Positions 7,126 through 15,785 of a DNA stretch of 64,000 nucleotides are shown here, piece by piece; the first letter of the stretch is position 1; each line of letters begins with the position of its first letter. Source of the stretch: Candidatus Gallispira edinburgensis. GTDB taxonomy: Bacteria; Bacillota; Clostridia; Lachnospirales; CAG-274. Location of the stretch: NCBI GenBank assembly GCA_904395805.1, contig CAJFNV010000091.1:1-64000 (forward strand), given 5' to 3'. Under the pieces are notes generated by a model. It saw nothing but the letters and a program-made list of their open reading frames with translations. It searched no databases and was not told where the DNA came from. The position numbers were made by a program, and so were the translations under genes.

Positions 7126-8626
7126 TTTCAAGCACCTCTAATTTTCTTATTATACCATCTATACTGTATTCATCTGCAACAAAAGGCTTATATCCGTATT
7201 CCTCAAGCCTTTTTGCCGTAACATTTCCAATAGCAATAATATCAGCTTTCACATCAAACTTACTGCAATAATTATCCACAGCCGACGAACTTCCGAATAT
7301 GACATAATCAACATCAGCCTCTTTCATTTTATCTCCGTATACGTCATAAATTTTAACATCTTCGTAATTATCAATATATTTATACAAATCGGGAGACCCT
7401 TTTTCAGCCCTTAAAATAAGCTTTTTACCTTTACACTCTGATAAAGCCTTTGAAAGCTCCTCTGCCGTAAATTTTTCAGGCATAATATCGGCATAAATGC
7501 CATATTCCTTTAAAGCATCATATGTACCCCTGCCGATTACCGCAAATTTAATATTTCCAAGCCTTCTTATATCAATATTTTTATCCCTTAAATATTCCAT
7601 AAAAATATTAACACCATTCCTGCTTGTAAGTACAATGTATTCACAGTTCAGGTCTGTATCAAAATCATACTTTCTGATCTTAAGTGTTCCTATATCCACT
7701 GTTTCAAAATCTGTAAGCCTTTTTGAGAGCCTTTCTTTAAAACTTTCCGTGCCTGTTATCCCTACTTTCTTTTTAGGACACACAAGTTTCATTTCCGCCG
7801 TTTTACCTATTACTATAATTGACGGCGGCACAATATTGTTTTTAATTACACATTCTTCACTGTGTTCAAGGCTTGTTCTGAAAACCCTCTGTTCACTTCT
7901 GCCTCCATTTTCTATAAAAGCTACAGGTGTATTTTTATCCATACCCCCCTTAATAAGCTTATCAGCAATTCTTCCTGCATTTTTAACTCCCATTAAAAAC
8001 ACAAGAGTCCCCTTCATTTTTGCCAGAGCCTCATAATTTATATTATCAGAACCTTGTTCTGATTGCTGTGTCCCACAGCTGCCCTGCATAGCAGGGCTAA
8101 TATAATACCTCGGCTGATGCCTCGGTGACTTTTCACGCAAAATCGAAAGCAAGCTTTCATTTTGCTGTTCATAAGTCATGCTATCCTCTTCTGCCGTATG
8201 TCCTGTTATTATATGCAAATCCTGACTTACACCCCTGTGTGTCACAGGTATACCGCAAAGTTCAGGCACAGCAATTGCGGAAGTTATTCCCGGCACAAGC
8301 TCATAAGGAATATTCTGCTTTTCACATTCCAAAGCCTCTTCGCCCCCACGCCCGAACACAAAGGGGTCACCGCCCTTTAGTCTTACAACTTTATTGTACT
8401 TTTTTGCCATATCTGCAATAAGCTTATTTATTTCACTTTGCTTCATACTGTGACAGTCTGTGGATTTCCCCACATATATTTTGACACAGTCCTTTTTAGC
8501 ATAGTCGAGAAGTCTGTCATCTATAAGCCTGTCATAAATAAGCACATCACAATTTTTAATAAGCTCAAGTCCATACACACTTATGTATTTCAGACTTCCC
8601 GTGCCTGCACCTGTTATATAAACCAT
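7058..8626 (-). CDS. cobA-hemD: Uroporphyrinogen-III C-methyltransferase / uroporphyrinogen-III synthase fusion
   Basis: A 522-residue bifunctional protein. Residues 1-255 are a SUMT/CobA methyltransferase that makes precorrin-2 from uroporphyrinogen III; motifs are ITGAGTGS, VVRLKGGDPFVFGRGGEE and VPGITSAIAVP. Residues about 275-510 are a HemD-like uroporphyrinogen-III synthase that cyclises hydroxymethylbilane. Such fusions are known in Clostridia. Odd feature: about 50 residues rich in Gln, Ser and Arg (roughly 147-196) interrupt the CobA domain between ITGHTAE and NYEALAKMKG, where relatives have only a few residues. The DNA there is full of palindromes, so it looks like an in-frame repeat insertion. 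The gene starts one base inside the upstream gene's stop. Confidence 0.95.
   Translation of the reverse strand: MVYITGAGTGSLKYISVYGLELIKNCDVLIYDRLIDDRLLDYAKKDCVKIYVGKSTDCHSMKQSEINKLIADMAKKYNKVVRLKGGDPFVFGRGGEEALECEKQNIPYELVPGITSAIAVPELCGIPVTHRGVSQDLHIITGHTAEEDSMTYEQQNESLLSILREKSPRHQPRYYISPAMQGSCGTQQSEQGSDNINYEALAKMKGTLVFLMGVKNAGRIADKLIKGGMDKNTPVAFIENGGRSEQRVFRTSLEHSEECVIKNNIVPPSIIVIGKTAEMKLVCPKKKVGITGTESFKERLSKRLTDFETVDIGTLKIRKYDFDTDLNCEYIVLTSRNGVNIFMEYLRDKNIDIRRLGNIKFAVIGRGTYDALKEYGIYADIMPEKFTAEELSKALSECKGKKLILRAEKGSPDLYKYIDNYEDVKIYDVYGDKMKEADVDYVIFGSSSAVDNYCSKFDVKADIIAIGNVTAKRLEEYGYKPFVADEYSIDGIIRKLEVLENEKNETTENKPQYEGSCEGNTY
8039..8185. repeat. Palindromic element inserted in frame within cobA-hemD
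   Basis: This segment corresponds to the extra residues 148-196 of the CobA domain. It holds three perfect hairpins: tcagaac / gttctga (8046-8062), gccctgc / gcagggc (8081-8097) and gaaagc / gctttc (8145-8158), plus a direct repeat of cctcgg near 8108-8125. Its length is a multiple of three and it carries no stop in the coding frame. Confidence 0.65.
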
Positions 8627-9915
8627 TACAAAAACCTCTTTATTTCCAAAGCCAGCTCCTTTGCTGCCTTTTCAGCATTTTCTTTTTCGGTCACCTTTTC
8701 AAAATATTTCCTGTTTTCACCAAGATACATGACATTTAAATGTATTTTGTCACCTTCAACAAAGGAATATATCCCTACAGGAAAGTTACAGCCCATATCC
8801 GCCTCTGTCACGATTTTCCTTTCAGCAAGAAAAGATATATAAGTATTCTTATCATTTATATTTTCAATAAGCTTTCTGAATTTACAGTCTTTTCTGCCCT
8901 CTACGGCAATTATTCCCTGACATGGTGCAGGATACATTTCATCCGTTTTATATATTTTGTAGTCATATTTTTCGACATTATCAAGACCCAGCCTTTTAAG
9001 CCCTGCATATGCAAGTATGACACCGTCATACTCACCCTTTTCCATTTTCATAAGTCTTGTTTCAACATTTCCTCTGATGCTTTTTGTTTTATATGCTGTC
9101 TGCAATTTTCTTCTTTCACTTCCCGTGCCTATTACAGAATTTTCATCAAGCTTTTTGCCCCTCATTGTAACAAGCACGTCATTTGCCGCCTCTCTTTTTG
9201 GCGTTGCAATTATTTCAAGTCCTTCTCCAAGTTCTATGGGAAGATCTTTTCCGCTGTGAACAGCTATATCTATTTTCCCTTCAGCAAGAGCCCTTTCAAA
9301 TGTTCCCGTAAAAGCTCCCTTGCCTCCGAAATCCCTGAGATTTTTATTCAGATTTTCATCGCCATCTGTTGACAGTTCAACCACTTCACATATAATACTG
9401 CTGTCTGCATTTTTTATTGCATTAACAACTATATCTGTCTGTATTTTTGCCAGTCTGCTTTTTCTTGTACCTATTCTTATTGTATTATTGTCAATATAAT
9501 TCATAATCTTATTTTTAACTTCCTTTGATTTTGCAGGATCGTTTTCACCTGAATTTACTGCTATAGTCATATTATCCCTTTTAAATGAAGCTCCGAATAT
9601 AAAGCTGCTGCCTTCACCGCTGTCAGCCCTGTTTATATGTATACCTCTCTCACAGCAAAGCATGGCTGTTCTCTCATTTACATCCCTGCTGTCAGCAGCG
9701 GCAATTACCATAAAGCAGTTCTTTATATCATCGTCATTTACTTTCCTTTTAATTACACTGCATCCTTCAAATTCATATTTTATCTCGGGAGCAATTACAG
9801 TCACATCTGCTCCGTAGCTTAAAAGGGTATTTGCCTTCCTTTTGGCAACCTTTCCGCCGCCTATAATTATACATTTTTTATTTTCAAGTGATACAAACAT
9901 AGGAAAATATGCCAT
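8626..9915 (-). CDS. hemC: Precorrin-2 dehydrogenase / hydroxymethylbilane synthase fusion
   Basis: A 429-residue fusion. Residues 1-140 are a Rossmann NAD-binding precorrin-2 dehydrogenase (SirC/CysG N-terminal) module, with PMFVSLENKKCIIIGGGKVA and the conserved VIAAADSRDVN segment. It oxidises precorrin-2 to sirohydrochlorin. Residues 145-429 are HemC, which polymerises porphobilinogen; motifs are IRIGTRKSRLAKIQTD, the AVHSGKDLP catalytic Asp segment, and the dipyrromethane-cofactor cysteine in EADMGCNFPVG. The dehydrogenase part is shorter than free-standing SirC and seems to lack most of the C-terminal dimerisation/chelatase region; chelation is presumably done by CbiK. The gene lies 2 bp after hemA and overlaps cobA-hemD by one base. 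Confidence 0.94.
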   Translation of the reverse strand: MAYFPMFVSLENKKCIIIGGGKVAKRKANTLLSYGADVTVIAPEIKYEFEGCSVIKRKVNDDDIKNCFMVIAAADSRDVNERTAMLCCERGIHINRADSGEGSSFIFGASFKRDNMTIAVNSGENDPAKSKEVKNKIMNYIDNNTIRIGTRKSRLAKIQTDIVVNAIKNADSSIICEVVELSTDGDENLNKNLRDFGGKGAFTGTFERALAEGKIDIAVHSGKDLPIELGEGLEIIATPKREAANDVLVTMRGKKLDENSVIGTGSERRKLQTAYKTKSIRGNVETRLMKMEKGEYDGVILAYAGLKRLGLDNVEKYDYKIYKTDEMYPAPCQGIIAVEGRKDCKFRKLIENINDKNTYISFLAERKIVTEADMGCNFPVGIYSFVEGDKIHLNVMYLGENRKYFEKVTEKENAEKAAKELALEIKRFL

Positions 9916-9917
9916 AC

Positions 9918-10976
9918 TTACTCCTTCAATATATTTATAAACTTTTCAAATTCATTTGCCGTAAGCCCGTCTCTTACCTTGTAAATCATGTGTTCAAAAC
10001 TGTATTTGTTAAGGTCCTTTATATTCGGGGCGATCCTGTGAAAAAACATTTCCTTTTTAAGGTCATCGATCATACTTTCAATTATTGCCTCTATCCTGTC
10101 TTTTTCCCTTATTTTAATTTCGCTGTTGTTTTTTGATATTGTTTCAAAATAATCTATATTGTAAATCTCATTGTCCTTAATATCCTCATCAATATCTCTT
10201 GGCACAGCAAGGTCAATTAATATTTTATTTCTTATGTTACACCTTTCCATATCCTCTGCCCTTACCGTATAATGAGGGGATGTGGTGGCACTTATCAGAG
10301 CACCGCAATTTTTCATATATTCATATCTCTTTGAAAAAGGTATGTATTCTGCTCCCGTAACACTTATGTAATCAGCATTGTGTCCTCTTGCCGTTGCAAT
10401 TATGTTTATATCTCCGTAGGACAAAAGATTTTTGGCAAGTATCGTTCCCACCTTACCGCTTATACCTATGATCATTACATTTTTAATATTACGGCTGTGA
10501 ATAAATCCTGCCGTTATTGTGCCTATGGAAACTGCGGATTTTGACATAAGAGTTTCAGTCTTTATTTTCTTTGCGGCAGTTATTGCTCCCTTAAATATTG
10601 TATTCAATTCATAGGAAAGCTTTACATTATTATGGGCAAAATAATATGCGTCCTTGACCTGACCGAGTATTTCATCCTCGCCCAGTATTTTGGACTCCAG
10701 CCCGCAGGCAACCCTGTAAAGATGAAGTATTGCGCCCTCACCTCCGTATATGTTTACATAAGCCTTGTAATCCCTGTAGTCAATATTTTTAAATTTGCAT
10801 ATGTACTTTCCTACAGTTATTAGATCATAGTCTGTAAAATATATTTCCACTCTGTTGCATGTAGAAAGTATGATCATATTATCTTTTATAAATCTTTCCT
10901 GTTCTTCGGCACTGAAAGCAATTTTTTCTCTCACCGCCACATTTGCAGATTTGTAGCTGACACTTATACAATACAT
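9918..10976 (-). CDS. hemA: Glutamyl-tRNA reductase
   Basis: Reduces glutamyl-tRNA(Glu) to glutamate-1-semialdehyde with NADPH, the committed step of C5 tetrapyrrole synthesis. The catalytic cysteine is in IILSTCNRVEIYFT and the conserved GLESKILGEDEILGQVK follows. A Rossmann segment IMIGISGKVGTILAKN is near residue 165. At 352 residues it is shorter than the common 400-460, mainly in the C-terminal dimerisation helix. Within this segment it is the first gene of the hemA-hemC-cobA/hemD-hemB block. Upstream lies a repeat block rather than an obvious promoter, so it may still depend on the riboswitch-controlled transcript. Confidence 0.96.
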   Translation of the reverse strand: MYCISVSYKSANVAVREKIAFSAEEQERFIKDNMIILSTCNRVEIYFTDYDLITVGKYICKFKNIDYRDYKAYVNIYGGEGAILHLYRVACGLESKILGEDEILGQVKDAYYFAHNNVKLSYELNTIFKGAITAAKKIKTETLMSKSAVSIGTITAGFIHSRNIKNVMIIGISGKVGTILAKNLLSYGDINIIATARGHNADYISVTGAEYIPFSKRYEYMKNCGALISATTSPHYTVRAEDMERCNIRNKILIDLAVPRDIDEDIKDNEIYNIDYFETISKNNSEIKIREKDRIEAIIESMIDDLKKEMFFHRIAPNIKDLNKYSFEHMIYKVRDGLTANEFEKFINILKE

Positions 10977-11034
10977 TCAAATCATCCTAATTTTATAATT
11001 ATAATATAAAAATCAATATATGTCTTTCTTCCCT

Positions 11035-11290
11035 AAAGTGCTTCAACACTTCAGCTTTACTGAAAGCCGACACTTCATATCATCAGACATCTTTCTCTAC
11101 TTTAGTCCCATTACTTTACGAGTAACTAAGGCTCCCTTGCCTAAAGGGAGCTGTCAAGCGTAAGCTTGACTGAGGGATTCTCTCTTCGCAATACTGCTCG
11201 CCCAAGCATCCAGGGAGGAGGAGAAACGCTTGCGTTTCGGGGGGAGGGATTCCTTCTTCCCTTTCAAAATTCAGCTTCGCTGATTTTTAA
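11035..11290. repeat. Modular hairpin repeat block between cbiC and hemA
   Basis: Contains a copy of the GCTCCCTT / AAGGGAGC hairpin followed by tcaagc-gtaa-gcttga and tgagggattc (11130-11180). Next is a second module with aggaggagaaacgc-ttgcgtttc (11212-11252), and an aaaattcagc-ttcg-ctga hairpin at about 11264-11290. Upstream parts near 11040-11065 match the cacttcagc...ctgaaag module seen at 18765 and 52880. No gene is present. Confidence 0.8.
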
Positions 11291-11293
11291 GTC

Positions 11294-11932
11294 CTATCTC
11301 ATTGAATACAAAAGCCCGTTGCATATTGCCGCCGCAATATTACTTCCGCCCTTTCTTCCCTTTGCCACTATTAAGGGACAGCTTACCTCCATAATAAGTT
11401 CCTTTGCCTCAACAACATTCACAAAACCCACAGGAACACCGATTATACCTTCAGGCTCTATTTTTCCCTCATTAATAAGTTCATAAAGTCTTACAAGGGC
11501 AGTAGGTGCATTACCTATTGCAAATATAAGCTTTTTATTTAATTCAGCAGCCTTATCCATACTTGCAACTGCCCTTGTTGTTTTGTTTCTTTTTGCCCTT
11601 TCTGCAACATCCTCATCACTCATAAAGCAGTACACTTCACCGCCGTATTTTGCAAGTTCTTTTTTATTTATTCCCGACCTTGCCATTTGAGTATCTGTAA
11701 CAATTGAAGCACCCCTTCTTATGGCCTCCTGAAACTTTTCAACAGCATTTTCGGAAAAATATAAATTCTTTAAATAATCAAAATCAGCCGATGTGTGTAT
11801 TGCTCTTTTTATTATTGGCTCCTGCAAAGGGTCTAGTTTTACATCTCCAAGCTCTTCGGTTATAATTTCAAAGCTTCTCTTTTCTATATCCTGTGGCAAT
11901 ACTCTCTCAAGCTTTATTTTTTTATTCCTCAT
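11294..11932 (-). CDS. cbiC: Precorrin-8X methylmutase
   Basis: Moves a methyl group from C-11 to C-12 to form (hydrogeno)cobyrinic acid from precorrin-8X, a late corrin-ring step. The 212-residue length fits CbiC/CobH. Recognisable parts are KRSFEIITEEL near the start, the conserved catalytic His in AIHTSADFDY, TDTQMARSGI, and the GVPVGFVNVVEAKE segment close to the end. Its ATG overlaps the btuR stop (ATGA), so the two are translationally coupled. Confidence 0.96.
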   Translation of the reverse strand: MRNKKIKLERVLPQDIEKRSFEIITEELGDVKLDPLQEPIIKRAIHTSADFDYLKNLYFSENAVEKFQEAIRRGASIVTDTQMARSGINKKELAKYGGEVYCFMSDEDVAERAKRNKTTRAVASMDKAAELNKKLIFAIGNAPTALVRLYELINEGKIEPEGIIGVPVGFVNVVEAKELIMEVSCPLIVAKGRKGGSNIAAAICNGLLYSMR

Positions 11933-12450
11933 AGCTCAATACCCTCTCTTGCCATAATCCCTCTGTCAAAGGGGTGCTTTATCTTTTTCACTTCGGATAT
12001 ATAATCAGCTCTTTTAACAAGCTCATCGGAAGGATTTCTTCCTGTCAAAACAATTTCAATATTTTCAGGACAGCCGTCAATTAAATTTAAAAGCTCCTCT
12101 TCTTTAAGGAGTCCGTAATTACATGCGTGTATTACCTCGTCAAGTATAATGATCATTTTTTCACCATTGACATTTTTTATTTCCTCATAAGCCTTTTCAA
12201 TAAGTCTTGTGTAATGCCCCCGCATTTCCCATTTCTGTTCATCAGTCATATTTTTAACAAAGCCGTAAAATACAGGAGTATGATACACACTTACACATGG
12301 AATTTTCCTTAACACAGCAATTTCCCCGGAGCTGTCACCCTTCATAAACTGCATAAATATTACCTTAATAGTATGTCCTGCACCCCTTACAGCAAGTCCC
12401 ACTGATGCCGTGGTTTTTCCCTTGCCGTCACCGCAGTAAATCTCAATCAA
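11929..12450 (-). CDS. btuR: Cob(I)alamin / cobinamide adenosyltransferase, CobA/BtuR type
   Basis: Transfers the 5'-deoxyadenosyl group of ATP to cob(I)alamin or precursors to make the adenosylated form. The 173-residue protein has the P-loop GDGKGKTTASVGLAVRGAG at residue 5 and the IILDEVIHACNYGLL segment typical of the family. Translation starts at a TTG (12450), 8 nt after GGAGG. It lies between cbiP and cbiC and is part of the same leftward transcript. Confidence 0.95.
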   Translation of the reverse strand: MIEIYCGDGKGKTTASVGLAVRGAGHTIKVIFMQFMKGDSSGEIAVLRKIPCVSVYHTPVFYGFVKNMTDEQKWEMRGHYTRLIEKAYEEIKNVNGEKMIIILDEVIHACNYGLLKEEELLNLIDGCPENIEIVLTGRNPSDELVKRADYISEVKKIKHPFDRGIMAREGIEL

Positions 12451-12475
12451 TCCTTACACCTCCAAAGCATTTCCT

Positions 12476-13957
12476 TTATATGCCTTTCTCTATAATTTCA
12501 TACACTTTCTTCATATCTATATTTTCTCTCAATATATCCGCCAGCTTGTTATACTGGCTCTCTTTATATTCTTTAAAGGTAACATTACTGTTCCCGCTAT
12601 ATTCAATATTCTTTCTTCTGCACAGCATATTTATTAAAGCATCTCTGAATTCTTCTTCATCAAATATACCGTGTATATAACTGCCCATTACATTCTTTCC
12701 GTAACAGCCGTCATATTTTCCATCTGTTTCAATAAAATATTTTTCGGTATTCAAAACAGATTTACCCATATGTATTTCATATCCGGAAATTTTTTTACCT
12801 GAAAGGCATTCAAATTCTCCTTCCAGTTTAGCAATACGACCTTCCACCCTAGTTCTTGTCTTTTCATTTTCAAAATATGTAGATATTGGCAGAAGTCCCA
12901 TTCCTCTTATTCTTCCGTATCCTTCCGCACCACAGACATCCTCTATATGCTCACCAAGCATTTGATATCCGCCGCATATACCGAACACAAGTGTATTTTT
13001 AAGCTTTAAGATACCTGCCTCTATTCCCGATTCTCTGAGCCACTTCATATCACTTATTGTATTTTTAGTCCCGGGAATAATTACCATATCAGGTTCCTTA
13101 AGCTCCGAAACCCTTTCAACATATCTGACAGACACAAGGGGATCAAGCTCCAATGACATAAAATCAGTAAAATTTGATATTTTAGGCAGCCTTATTACAG
13201 CAATATCTATTAAACCTGCAGCAGTCTTTTTTTCAATTCTTTCGGCAAGAGAATCCTCTTCGTCAATATCAACATTCATATAAGGTACAACACCAAGGAC
13301 TTCCTTGCCTGATTTTTCAAAAAGCATTTCAAGTCCCGGTTCAAGTATCTTTTTGTCCCCTCTGAACTTATTTACAATAAGCCCCTTTATTCTCTCCTGT
13401 TCCCTTTTCTCAAGAAGAGCAACTGTGCCTATAAGCTGGGCAAACACGCCCCCTCTGTCAATATCTCCCACAAGTAGCACAGGAGAATTTGCTATTTCAG
13501 CCATTCCCATATTAACAATATCATCATCTTTAAGGTTTATTTCGGCAGGACTTCCAGCCCCTTCTATAACAACAATGTCATTTTCAGATGCAAGCTTTTC
13601 ATAGGCAGATTTAATTACGGGAATATAATCTTTTTTCTTTTTATAATAATCCATGGCCTTCATATTTCCCATGACCCTGCCCATTACTATTACCTGGGAA
13701 CCCATATCCGTAACAGGTTTTAAAAGTATGGGATTCATATACACAGAAGGCTCAATACCACAGGCTTCAGCCTGAACTACCTGAGCCCTGCCCATTTCCA
13801 GATTTTCATTTGTTATATATGAATTTAATGCCATATTCTGTGATTTAAAAGGAGCAACTCTGTAGCCGTCCTGCATAAATATCCTGCAAAGCCCGGCTGT
13901 AATTATACTTTTTCCCACATTTGACATTGTTCCCTGTATCATGATCGGTTTTGCCAT
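12476..13957 (-). CDS. cbiP: Cobyric acid synthase
   Basis: Amidates positions b, d, e and g of adenosyl-cobyrinic acid a,c-diamide using glutamine and ATP. The protein of about 493 residues has the N-terminal dethiobiotin-synthetase-like P-loop (GTMSNVGKS), then a C-terminal class I glutamine amidotransferase with nucleophile Cys in FGICGGYQMLG and catalytic His in GSYIHGIFDEE. The ATG at 13957 is preferred over one at 13972 because AAAGGA lies between them. It heads a three-gene group with btuR and cbiC, separated from cbiL by a repeat block. Confidence 0.95.
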   Translation of the reverse strand: MAKPIMIQGTMSNVGKSIITAGLCRIFMQDGYRVAPFKSQNMALNSYITNENLEMGRAQVVQAEACGIEPSVYMNPILLKPVTDMGSQVIVMGRVMGNMKAMDYYKKKKDYIPVIKSAYEKLASENDIVVIEGAGSPAEINLKDDDIVNMGMAEIANSPVLLVGDIDRGGVFAQLIGTVALLEKREQERIKGLIVNKFRGDKKILEPGLEMLFEKSGKEVLGVVPYMNVDIDEEDSLAERIEKKTAAGLIDIAVIRLPKISNFTDFMSLELDPLVSVRYVERVSELKEPDMVIIPGTKNTISDMKWLRESGIEAGILKLKNTLVFGICGGYQMLGEHIEDVCGAEGYGRIRGMGLLPISTYFENEKTRTRVEGRIAKLEGEFECLSGKKISGYEIHMGKSVLNTEKYFIETDGKYDGCYGKNVMGSYIHGIFDEEEFRDALINMLCRRKNIEYSGNSNVTFKEYKESQYNKLADILRENIDMKKVYEIIEKGI

Positions 13958-14019
13958 ACTTGATCCTTTCATACTCTGTAAATCAAATCATAAACTTTAT
14001 TTTTCTCATAAAAGCTTAT

Positions 14020-14272
14020 TGGATACACAGGCGGCGTGTCCGCCTTTCAGAACTTTTGACATTTGCACCGGCAAGATTAGCCGGACGACTATAGGTCGGC
14101 TTTCGCCAAAGGCGAAAGTGCTGAACAGTCAAAAGCGACACTTCGTGTCGGCAAATGTTCTTTTGCTTCAAACTTGGCTCCCTTTCAAGGGCTGGTCGCA
14201 TTGTTTCGCAAGTAACTAAGGCTCCCTTCTAAGGGAGCTGTCACCGTTAGGTGACTGAGGGTTTTATGCCTG
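14020..14272. repeat. Modular hairpin repeat block between cbiL and cbiP
   Basis: Several nested inverted repeats: ccggc...gccgg, ctttcgcc / ggcgaaag, cgacac / gtgtcg, and an outer catttgc...gcaaatg pair, followed by a core copy GCTCCCTT / AAGGGAGC with the stem tcacc-gtta-ggtga (14220-14272). The order suggests a branched RNA structure if transcribed. Short reading frames crossing it are artefacts. Confidence 0.75.
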
Positions 14273-14290
14273 ACTGTTTCCAAAAAATTT

Positions 14291-15004
14291 CTATTTTTTT
14301 TGAATTTTATTCTTTTCTTTAACAACAATAGTTGTAAAATACCCTGCATCCTCTCTCAGTTCTTCAATATTTCTGTAAATCATCTGACCTTCCATACCGC
14401 AGTTTGTAACGGCATAAGCCTTCACATTATTACTTTTCTCCATATCAATAAGCTTTTTCCTGACCTTATCGATTTTTCCTGCCGATTTCATAAGCACTGT
14501 TGTGCCCTTATATTTTTCAATTTCATCTGCATTGTAATATCCGGGAAGAATATGTATTTCCTCATTCCCCTGACCGAGAGGGATTCCTATCACGGCAGCA
14601 GTTGCACAGAAAGAAGGCACTCCACTTACAATTTCAGCGTTATACCCCATATCTGTTACTCCCTTGTGTATCTTCATATATGTACCATACACCACAGGGT
14701 CGCCGAGATTTAAAAAAGCTACATTATTCCCCTTTTCAAGCTCACTGGCTATTTTTTCACAGCCTTCATCATAAGCTGCTTTAAGCTTATTCCCGTCTGT
14801 TGTCATAGGCACAGGAACAGCTATTACAGGCTTTTCACCTATTTCATTAACAGCCTCAAGAGCTATTTTATAGGCAGTGCAGGACACTTTGTCTTTAGCA
14901 GGAATACCTATTATATCACTTTCCTTTAAAATTCTTACTGCCTTTAACGTCATAAGTTCCGGATCCCCTGGACCTATACCCACACCATACAAAGTTCCTG
15001 CCAT
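14291..15004 (-). CDS. cbiL: Precorrin-2 / cobalt-factor II C20-methyltransferase
   Basis: SAM-dependent methylation of C-20 of the corrin precursor, probably cobalt-factor II given the adjacent CbiK. The protein is 237 residues. Family motifs are LYGVGIGPGDPELMTLKA at the N-terminus, NLGDPVVYGTY and VSGVPSFCATAA. GGAGG is well placed before the ATG. It sits 13 bp after cbiK in the riboswitch-proximal part of the cobalamin cluster. Confidence 0.96.
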   Translation of the reverse strand: MAGTLYGVGIGPGDPELMTLKAVRILKESDIIGIPAKDKVSCTAYKIALEAVNEIGEKPVIAVPVPMTTDGNKLKAAYDEGCEKIASELEKGNNVAFLNLGDPVVYGTYMKIHKGVTDMGYNAEIVSGVPSFCATAAVIGIPLGQGNEEIHILPGYYNADEIEKYKGTTVLMKSAGKIDKVRKKLIDMEKSNNVKAYAVTNCGMEGQMIYRNIEELREDAGYFTTIVVKEKNKIQKK

Positions 15005-15017
15005 ATCTGCCTCCTGT

Positions 15018-15785
15018 TTAAATCAGTTTATTTAAATTATCAATGTAAATTTTTCTGAACCGGGGATATTCTCCAAGTCCTTTTATAACCGCCTCTGTAT
15101 TATACCCCAAATCTTTAAGCTTTGCAACATATGAATCCTCTTCCCCTGCCATATCATTTTTGGCATGATCCCCTGCCACAACCATAAAGGGATATAAAAT
15201 GACCTTTTCAACCTCATCAGGCTTTCTCATTTCATTCAGAGCATCATCAAGGTCAGGCTTTGCCTCTACAGAAGCAATATGCACATTTGTAAAGCCTGCA
15301 TTTTTAAAGGCTTCATTCATCTGTTCATATCTTATATTTGCATCAGCATCGCTCCCATGTCCCATAAGAATATATTCATATTTTTTATCAAATGATATAA
15401 TACTGTTTAAAACCGAAACAACCTTTTCACAATCCTCACGATTTTCAAGTACAGCAGGTGCAATTTTAATTTCATTGAATTTGTCACTGTATTTTTCGCA
15501 AATCATTGTTATTTTGTCATATTCATGACCGTGAATAATATGGGTAGGCACAATGTACAATATCTCTGCTCCCTTTTTTAAAGCTTCCTTTACAGCCTCA
15601 TCTGCACTGTATATTTTTATCCCCAGTGATAAAAGCTTTTTTATGATCATTCCGCTTGTATATGCCTGATACACATCCATATCACAGCACATTTTTTTAA
15701 TATCACCGTATATTGCATCAAGACTGTTTTCTCTTGCATCCCTGTGACTTGTACCAAAACTAACGAGTATTACTGCTTTCCTCAT
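15018..15785 (-). CDS. cbiK: Anaerobic sirohydrochlorin cobaltochelatase
   Basis: Inserts cobalt into sirohydrochlorin, opening the oxygen-independent cobalamin route. The 255-residue length and motifs match CbiK: N-terminal ILVSFGTSHRDAREN, metal-ligand histidines in PTHIIHGHEYDK, and the C-terminal PFMVVAGDHAKNDMAG. No signal peptide is seen, so it is cytoplasmic. The start overlaps the end of cbiN by 26 bp. Placement next to the cobalt transporter links metal import to use. Confidence 0.96.
   Translation of the reverse strand: MRKAVILVSFGTSHRDARENSLDAIYGDIKKMCCDMDVYQAYTSGMIIKKLLSLGIKIYSADEAVKEALKKGAEILYIVPTHIIHGHEYDKITMICEKYSDKFNEIKIAPAVLENREDCEKVVSVLNSIISFDKKYEYILMGHGSDADANIRYEQMNEAFKNAGFTNVHIASVEAKPDLDDALNEMRKPDEVEKVILYPFMVVAGDHAKNDMAGEEDSYVAKLKDLGYNTEAVIKGLGEYPRFRKIYIDNLNKLI

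Noticed and set aside
7126-7131. TTG at 7131 as start of hemB
   Set aside because: It is only a few bases from the GAGGTG ribosome-binding site; the ATG at 7125 has the right spacing and matches the usual N-terminus length.
8740-9372. A 210-codon frame on the + strand opposite hemC
   Set aside because: Composition (Phe, Tyr, Ser-rich) is that of an antisense shadow of an AT-rich gene; hemC on the other strand is certain.
14016-14219. Open frames on both strands between cbiL and cbiP
   Set aside because: They cross the nested hairpin repeats; no start site or protein-like composition.
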